Both the position numbers and the translations under genes were made by a program. The notes under the pieces are model-generated. The model saw nothing but the letters and a program-made list of their open reading frames with translations. It searched no databases and was not told the DNA's origin. Below, piece after piece: positions 60,657 to 64,000 of a DNA stretch of 64,000 bases. Source of the DNA: Streptomyces sp. YPW6 (GTDB lineage Bacteria > Actinomycetota > Actinomycetes > Streptomycetales > Streptomycetaceae); contig NZ_CP076457.1 in the NCBI RefSeq assembly GCF_018866325.1, forward strand, positions 1,116,001-1,180,000, read 5' to 3'. The first letter of the stretch is position 1. Each line of letters opens with the position of its first letter.

Positions 60657-62843
60657 TCAGCTCTTCGGCTCCGGCTGCCCGGCCGCGCCGAGGTAGCGGA
60701 AGCGGCCGTCCTCCACCCGGTACACGTGGGCTTCCTCGCCGACGAGCTGCTGCCCCTCCTCGTCGAACGCATAGGTCCGGGAGACGCCTTCGTACCGGGA
60801 GGCGGCGATCGCGGCGGTGAGCCGGGTGCGGACGGGGTGGCCGTCTCCGGAGGCCCCGGCGCTCGGCTGCGCGCTCGCCGTCGCCCGGCCGGCCAGGGCG
60901 GCCAGTTCACGGGCGACGAGACCGGCGGCGTCGTAGGCCTCGGCCGACCACGCCGCGGGCTCGGCGCCGAAGCGTTTGCGGTGGGCCTCGGCGAACGTCG
61001 CGGCGGCCGGGGCGCTCGCGTCGGTGAAGGGTGCGACGAACTCCCAGCCGTCGGCCGCCGCGCCCGCGCGCTCCAGGAACTCCCGTCCCATGGCGGTGTG
61101 CTGGGCCATACGCGGTCCGTCGAAGGAGAGGCCCCCCAGGACGCGGGCGACCCGGGAGGCGCCCGCCGCGTCGCCGGCGTAGAAGAGGGCGTCGCTGCGG
61201 TGGGCGAGGAGGTCGGCGACGACCGGTTCGAAGGCGCTCGTCCCGGCGGGCACCACACGGGGGTGGGTGGTCCCCGTGGTGAGGCTGGGCGTCATCAGGT
61301 TCGCGGCGTAGCCCGCCTGATAGGCGGCCTGCCCGCCGGCGCGGTCGATCAGGATGCCCAGCCGCTCGGTGCCGGGGTGCGTCAGGAGGCGGTGGACGAT
61401 CGGCATCGAGAGGGACGCGTAGGAGGGACCGGCCTGGAAGAGCGCGCCGTTGGCCCGGGGCGGGAAGACGATCTGGAGGGCCGACACCGTCAGCACCGGC
61501 AGGGTCGCTTCGTCGTACGTGGGGAGCGCGGCGACGGCCGCGGCGTCACTCGTGGGACCGATGACCGCCGCGACCTCCGGGTCGCGGGTGAACTCCTCGG
61601 CGACGCGGGCGGAGCGGGTGGGGTCCCCCGTGTCGTCCAGGACCTTCACGGCGAGCCGGAAGGGCTGGTCGCCGGTGGAGTTGAAGCGGTCGACGGCGAG
61701 CCGGACGCCCCGCTCCTGGGCTCGCCCGGCGGCGCTCAGCGGTCCGGTCAGGTCGGCGTGCACGCCGACGATCCAGCGGCGTCCGCCCGGTTCCCCGTCC
61801 GGGCCGCCGGCGCCGGAGCGGTCGGCGCCGATGCGTACGGCAGTGAGGGCGCCCGCGCCGAGGGCCGCGGCGCCGCCCGCCGCGTAGAGCAGGAAACGCC
61901 GTCGGCCGGGCGCGGGTTCCGGCGGGCGGGGCTCCTCGGCGACGGTGGCGTCGATGCCGGGCAGGGCGAGCACGGCGGCGGACCGGTCCGCGATGATCCG
62001 GACGACGTCCTCGGGCAGCCAGGTGGCTCGCTCCCCCGTGGGCGCGTCCTCGGTCATCAGCCGGTCGAGAGCGGACGCGGACGGGCGGGTGGCGGGGTCC
62101 TTGGCCAGACAGCGTTCCAGGAGTGCGCGCAGCCGGGGCTCCTCGACGCCGTCGAGGTCGGGCGCGTCGTGGACGGTCCGGTAGAGCAGGGCGTCGGCCG
62201 GCCCCGTGCCGAACGGCGGGCGGCCGGTGGCCGCGTACCCGAGGAGGCAGCCGAGGGAGAAGACGTCCCCGGCCGGTCCGGCGGTGCGGCCGGATGCCTG
62301 CTCGGGCGGCAGGAAGCCGGGGGTGCCGACGACGACTCCGGTGGCGGTCAGGGCGGTGGCGTCGGCCGCGCGGGCGATCCCGAAGTCGATCAGCCGGGGC
62401 CCGTCGGCCGTCAGCAGGACATTGCCCGGTTTGACGTCGCGGTGGACGAGCCCGGCGGCGTGCACGGCGGCCAGGGCGCGGGACAGCAGCCGGCCCAGCA
62501 CCGTGACGCTGCGCACGGGCAGCGGACCGCACTGGGCGACGACGTCGACGAGCGTCGGGCCGGGGACGAACTCCGTTGCCAGCCATGGGCGTTCGGACTC
62601 GGTGTCGGCGCCGATGACCCGTACGGCCCAGGGACTGTCCACCCGGCGGGCGGCCTCGGTCTCGCGCCGGAAGCGGGTCCGGAAGTCCTCGTCCGCGAGA
62701 CCGGGCAGGATGACCTTGATCGCGGCGAGCGCTCCGGAGTCGGTGCGCCCGAGGTAGACGACACCCATGCCGCCGGCGCCGAGGCGGCCGAGGAGCCGGT
62801 GACCGCCGATCCGGGCGGGGTCGGCGGGTCGCAGATCGTCCAT
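60657..62843 (-). CDS. Membrane Ser/Thr kinase fused to an extracellular LivK-type binding domain (first)
   Basis: A 728-residue paralogue of the next protein. Kinase about 14-270: LGAGGMGVVYLGRTD, LAAIKVILPG, VHRDVKPGNVLL, LIDFGIARAADATALTATG, GTPGFLPPEQA. A shorter linker, then the span after GRRRFLLYAAGGAAALGAGAL (about 312-335). The extracellular binding domain (IVGVHADLTGPLSAAGRAQERGVRLAVDRF; VIGPTSDAAAVAALPTYDEA, in parts) follows to the end. I chose ATG 62843 over the GTG at 62846 because GAGG lies seven bases before the ATG. The start is 9 bp after the lipoprotein stop, so the three genes form an operon. Confidence 0.92.
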   Translation of the reverse strand: MDDLRPADPARIGGHRLLGRLGAGGMGVVYLGRTDSGALAAIKVILPGLADEDFRTRFRRETEAARRVDSPWAVRVIGADTESERPWLATEFVPGPTLVDVVAQCGPLPVRSVTVLGRLLSRALAAVHAAGLVHRDVKPGNVLLTADGPRLIDFGIARAADATALTATGVVVGTPGFLPPEQASGRTAGPAGDVFSLGCLLGYAATGRPPFGTGPADALLYRTVHDAPDLDGVEEPRLRALLERCLAKDPATRPSASALDRLMTEDAPTGERATWLPEDVVRIIADRSAAVLALPGIDATVAEEPRPPEPAPGRRRFLLYAAGGAAALGAGALTAVRIGADRSGAGGPDGEPGGRRWIVGVHADLTGPLSAAGRAQERGVRLAVDRFNSTGDQPFRLAVKVLDDTGDPTRSARVAEEFTRDPEVAAVIGPTSDAAAVAALPTYDEATLPVLTVSALQIVFPPRANGALFQAGPSYASLSMPIVHRLLTHPGTERLGILIDRAGGQAAYQAGYAANLMTPSLTTGTTHPRVVPAGTSAFEPVVADLLAHRSDALFYAGDAAGASRVARVLGGLSFDGPRMAQHTAMGREFLERAGAAADGWEFVAPFTDASAPAAATFAEAHRKRFGAEPAAWSAEAYDAAGLVARELAALAGRATASAQPSAGASGDGHPVRTRLTAAIAASRYEGVSRTYAFDEEGQQLVGEEAHVYRVEDGRFRYLGAAGQPEPKS

Positions 62844-62852
62844 CACCAGGCC

Positions 62853-63650
62853 TCAGTTCCGCTTCTCGACGGCGTTTTCGAGCCGGGACAGCATGACGCC
62901 CTGCGCCTTGCTGACCCATGCGTCGATCTCGTCCTTGGTGCGGCCTTCGGCTCCCTGGCCGGTGACGGCGACGGTGAGCTGGAGGGTCTGCGCCTGCTGC
63001 CAGGAGTAGTGGTGCGGCCCGCCCAGTTCGGAGCTCCGGTACTCCCCCACCTCGCTGAGGAAGTCCTCGGAGCTGCCCTGGCCGCTCTCGCCGCCGAAGA
63101 GCGCCCCGGCGACCAGTGATCCGATCGTCTCCCCCGCGCGAAGTTGCTGGGTGGGGCAGCGCATGCTCTCCTCGATCGACTCCGCCATCTCCCAGGCCGC
63201 GTCCTCGCGGGTGCGGTGGACGGTGACGACGGCCGCCAGGCGCACCGGCCCCTTGCCGGCCGCGGCCGGCGCCTCGAACGACCGGGTGAGGGTGGCCAGG
63301 ACGCTGGGTGCGGGCTTCTGCCGGCGCCAGACGCAGTCCTCGCCGAGCACGGACCAGGTGGCCGGGTCGCTCTCGTACGGGCTCCGCTTCACGACTCCGG
63401 GGCCGAAGCTGTCGGGGCCGGCGATGACGCGGCCGATGAGGTCGCGCGCCTCGGCCCGGGACGCCGGGAGCCGGGCGGGGTCGGGGACGAACGTGTCCCC
63501 GGCGTCGGGGTCGCGGTCCGGGTGCGCGCTCGTCGAAGCATCCCCCTGCTCCGGGGCGTCCGCCGCCCCGGAGCAGCCGGCGAGCAGCACGGCCACCAGT
63601 GTCAGGGGCAGGGCGTACCGGCCCCTCCTTAACGGCACATGACCGGTCAC
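62853..63650 (-). CDS. Lipoprotein of the kinase operon
   Basis: A 265-residue lipoprotein. From GTG 63650 the signal peptide is ideal (MTGHVPLRRGRYALPLTLV then AVLLAGC, lipidated Cys26); an ATG at 63680 would add ten charged residues. After a Pro/Asp-rich linker, a globular domain carries two Cys (EDCVWRR, MRCPTQQ), as in extracellular sensor domains of the PknH type; this resemblance is weak. Being first in an operon with two receptor-like kinases suggests it senses or presents a ligand at the cell surface. Confidence 0.82.
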   Translation of the reverse strand: MTGHVPLRRGRYALPLTLVAVLLAGCSGAADAPEQGDASTSAHPDRDPDAGDTFVPDPARLPASRAEARDLIGRVIAGPDSFGPGVVKRSPYESDPATWSVLGEDCVWRRQKPAPSVLATLTRSFEAPAAAGKGPVRLAAVVTVHRTREDAAWEMAESIEESMRCPTQQLRAGETIGSLVAGALFGGESGQGSSEDFLSEVGEYRSSELGGPHHYSWQQAQTLQLTVAVTGQGAEGRTKDEIDAWVSKAQGVMLSRLENAVEKRN

Positions 63651-63880
63651 AGCGTTTCCCCGTTCCTCTCGACGCCGCATCGATCATAGGTTCGCCCGCC
63701 GTGGCCAACAGAGTTCCGGGAAGGGACTGTTACCTCGTCGGGACCTGCGCGGGACCGGTGCCAGGTGTGCCGGTACCGCTCCGTAGGCCGGTCTCGTCCG
63801 GACGGTGCGGAGGTGCTCGACGGGCCCGCCGCCGCCGGCGCCGAAGTGGACGGTCGGGCCCGTGGACAGCCTCACACCGC

Positions 63881-64000
63881 TCACGACGACACCAGGGGAG
63901 GCGCTGTGCCCGGCCACCCTCGGGCCAGGACCTGACGCAGCGTGGGGAAGAGGCCTCCGTCCTTGATAACGTCGCCCCCGCGGCTGCGGACTTCTCCCCC
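63881..64000 (-). CDS. Possible C-terminal end of a gene entering from the right edge
   Basis: From the right edge, 39 codons read without a stop to TGA at 63881-63883, with mostly G/C third positions: ...SRGGDVIKDGGLFPTLRQ, then VLARGWPGTAPPLVSS. It could be the end of a protein lying mainly beyond the window; the length is too short for a family call. The spacer 63651-63880 is otherwise empty and includes the promoter region of the lipoprotein operon. Confidence 0.3.
   Translation of the reverse strand, partial: GGEVRSRGGDVIKDGGLFPTLRQVLARGWPGTAPPLVSS

Noticed and set aside
60656..61258. Upstream extension of the second kinase frame by about 200 codons
   Set aside because: The extension lies inside the first kinase gene, is low-complexity, and the kinase domain begins right after GTG 60655.

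Overview
The window comes from a high-GC actinomycete and almost certainly a Streptomyces. Codons end almost always in G or C, GTG starts and ATGA/GTGA stop-start overlaps are frequent, and the gene set includes a rodlin and chaplins (the hydrophobic coat proteins of aerial hyphae), a sulfate-assimilation operon in the streptomycete order, and separate glgX, treY and treZ genes.

Layout. 1-2.9 kb: aerial-surface proteins. These are a truncated secreted protein, a small secreted protein, a short chaplin, a rodlin with a sigma-BldN-like promoter and, divergently, a wall-anchored chaplin with 13 PPVDE repeats and a LADTG sorting signal. 2.9-7.3 kb: a secreted polymorphic toxin (ALF repeats, Ala-rich coils, Hint domain, unclassified C-terminal toxin) followed 4 nt later by a candidate immunity gene. 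The toxin gene carries two apparent compensating frameshifts. 7.5-11.7 kb: thiolase, LysR regulator and 3-hydroxyacyl-CoA dehydrogenase, a small acyl-CoA catabolic locus. 11.7-18 kb: a VOC protein, an AraC regulator, a YihY/BrkB membrane protein, an AidB-like acyl-CoA dehydrogenase, a GAF activator and a GNAT.

18.2-27.8 kb: sulfur assimilation. A 27-codon leader peptide precedes sulfite reductase, a 59-aa zinc-ribbon protein, cysH, cysC, cysD, cysN, a sulfonate-type ABC transporter and a sirohydrochlorin chelatase that makes the siroheme the reductase needs. Import, activation, reduction and cofactor supply are thus in one transcription direction. 28-35.7 kb: DUF1697, a subtilase, a macrolide-type glycosyltransferase with an operator inside its promoter, an APH-fold kinase, a DUF4333 lipoprotein, a DnaQ-type exonuclease and an SAV2148-type HEPN protein.

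36-50.3 kb: alpha-glucan and trehalose metabolism (glgX, treY, treZ). Between treY and treZ lie a decayed P450, a DUF1707-FHA protein, two paralogous double-GNAT genes and a GH1-GH29 glycosidase pair. 50.3-54.4 kb: an M24 peptidase, a nucleoside-kinase-like protein, a VOC protein and LtrA. 54.6-58 kb: LysR and the threonine-to-glycine pair tdh-kbl. 58.2-63.7 kb: an operon of a lipoprotein and two membrane Ser/Thr kinases fused to extracellular Leu/Ile/Val-type binding domains.

Several spacers, mainly between gene 3' ends, contain short degenerate tandem repeats (periods 15, 29, 39 and 55 bp). I saw no tRNA, rRNA, CRISPR array, insertion sequence or prophage. All function calls are from reading translated sequence by eye. 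No database search was run.
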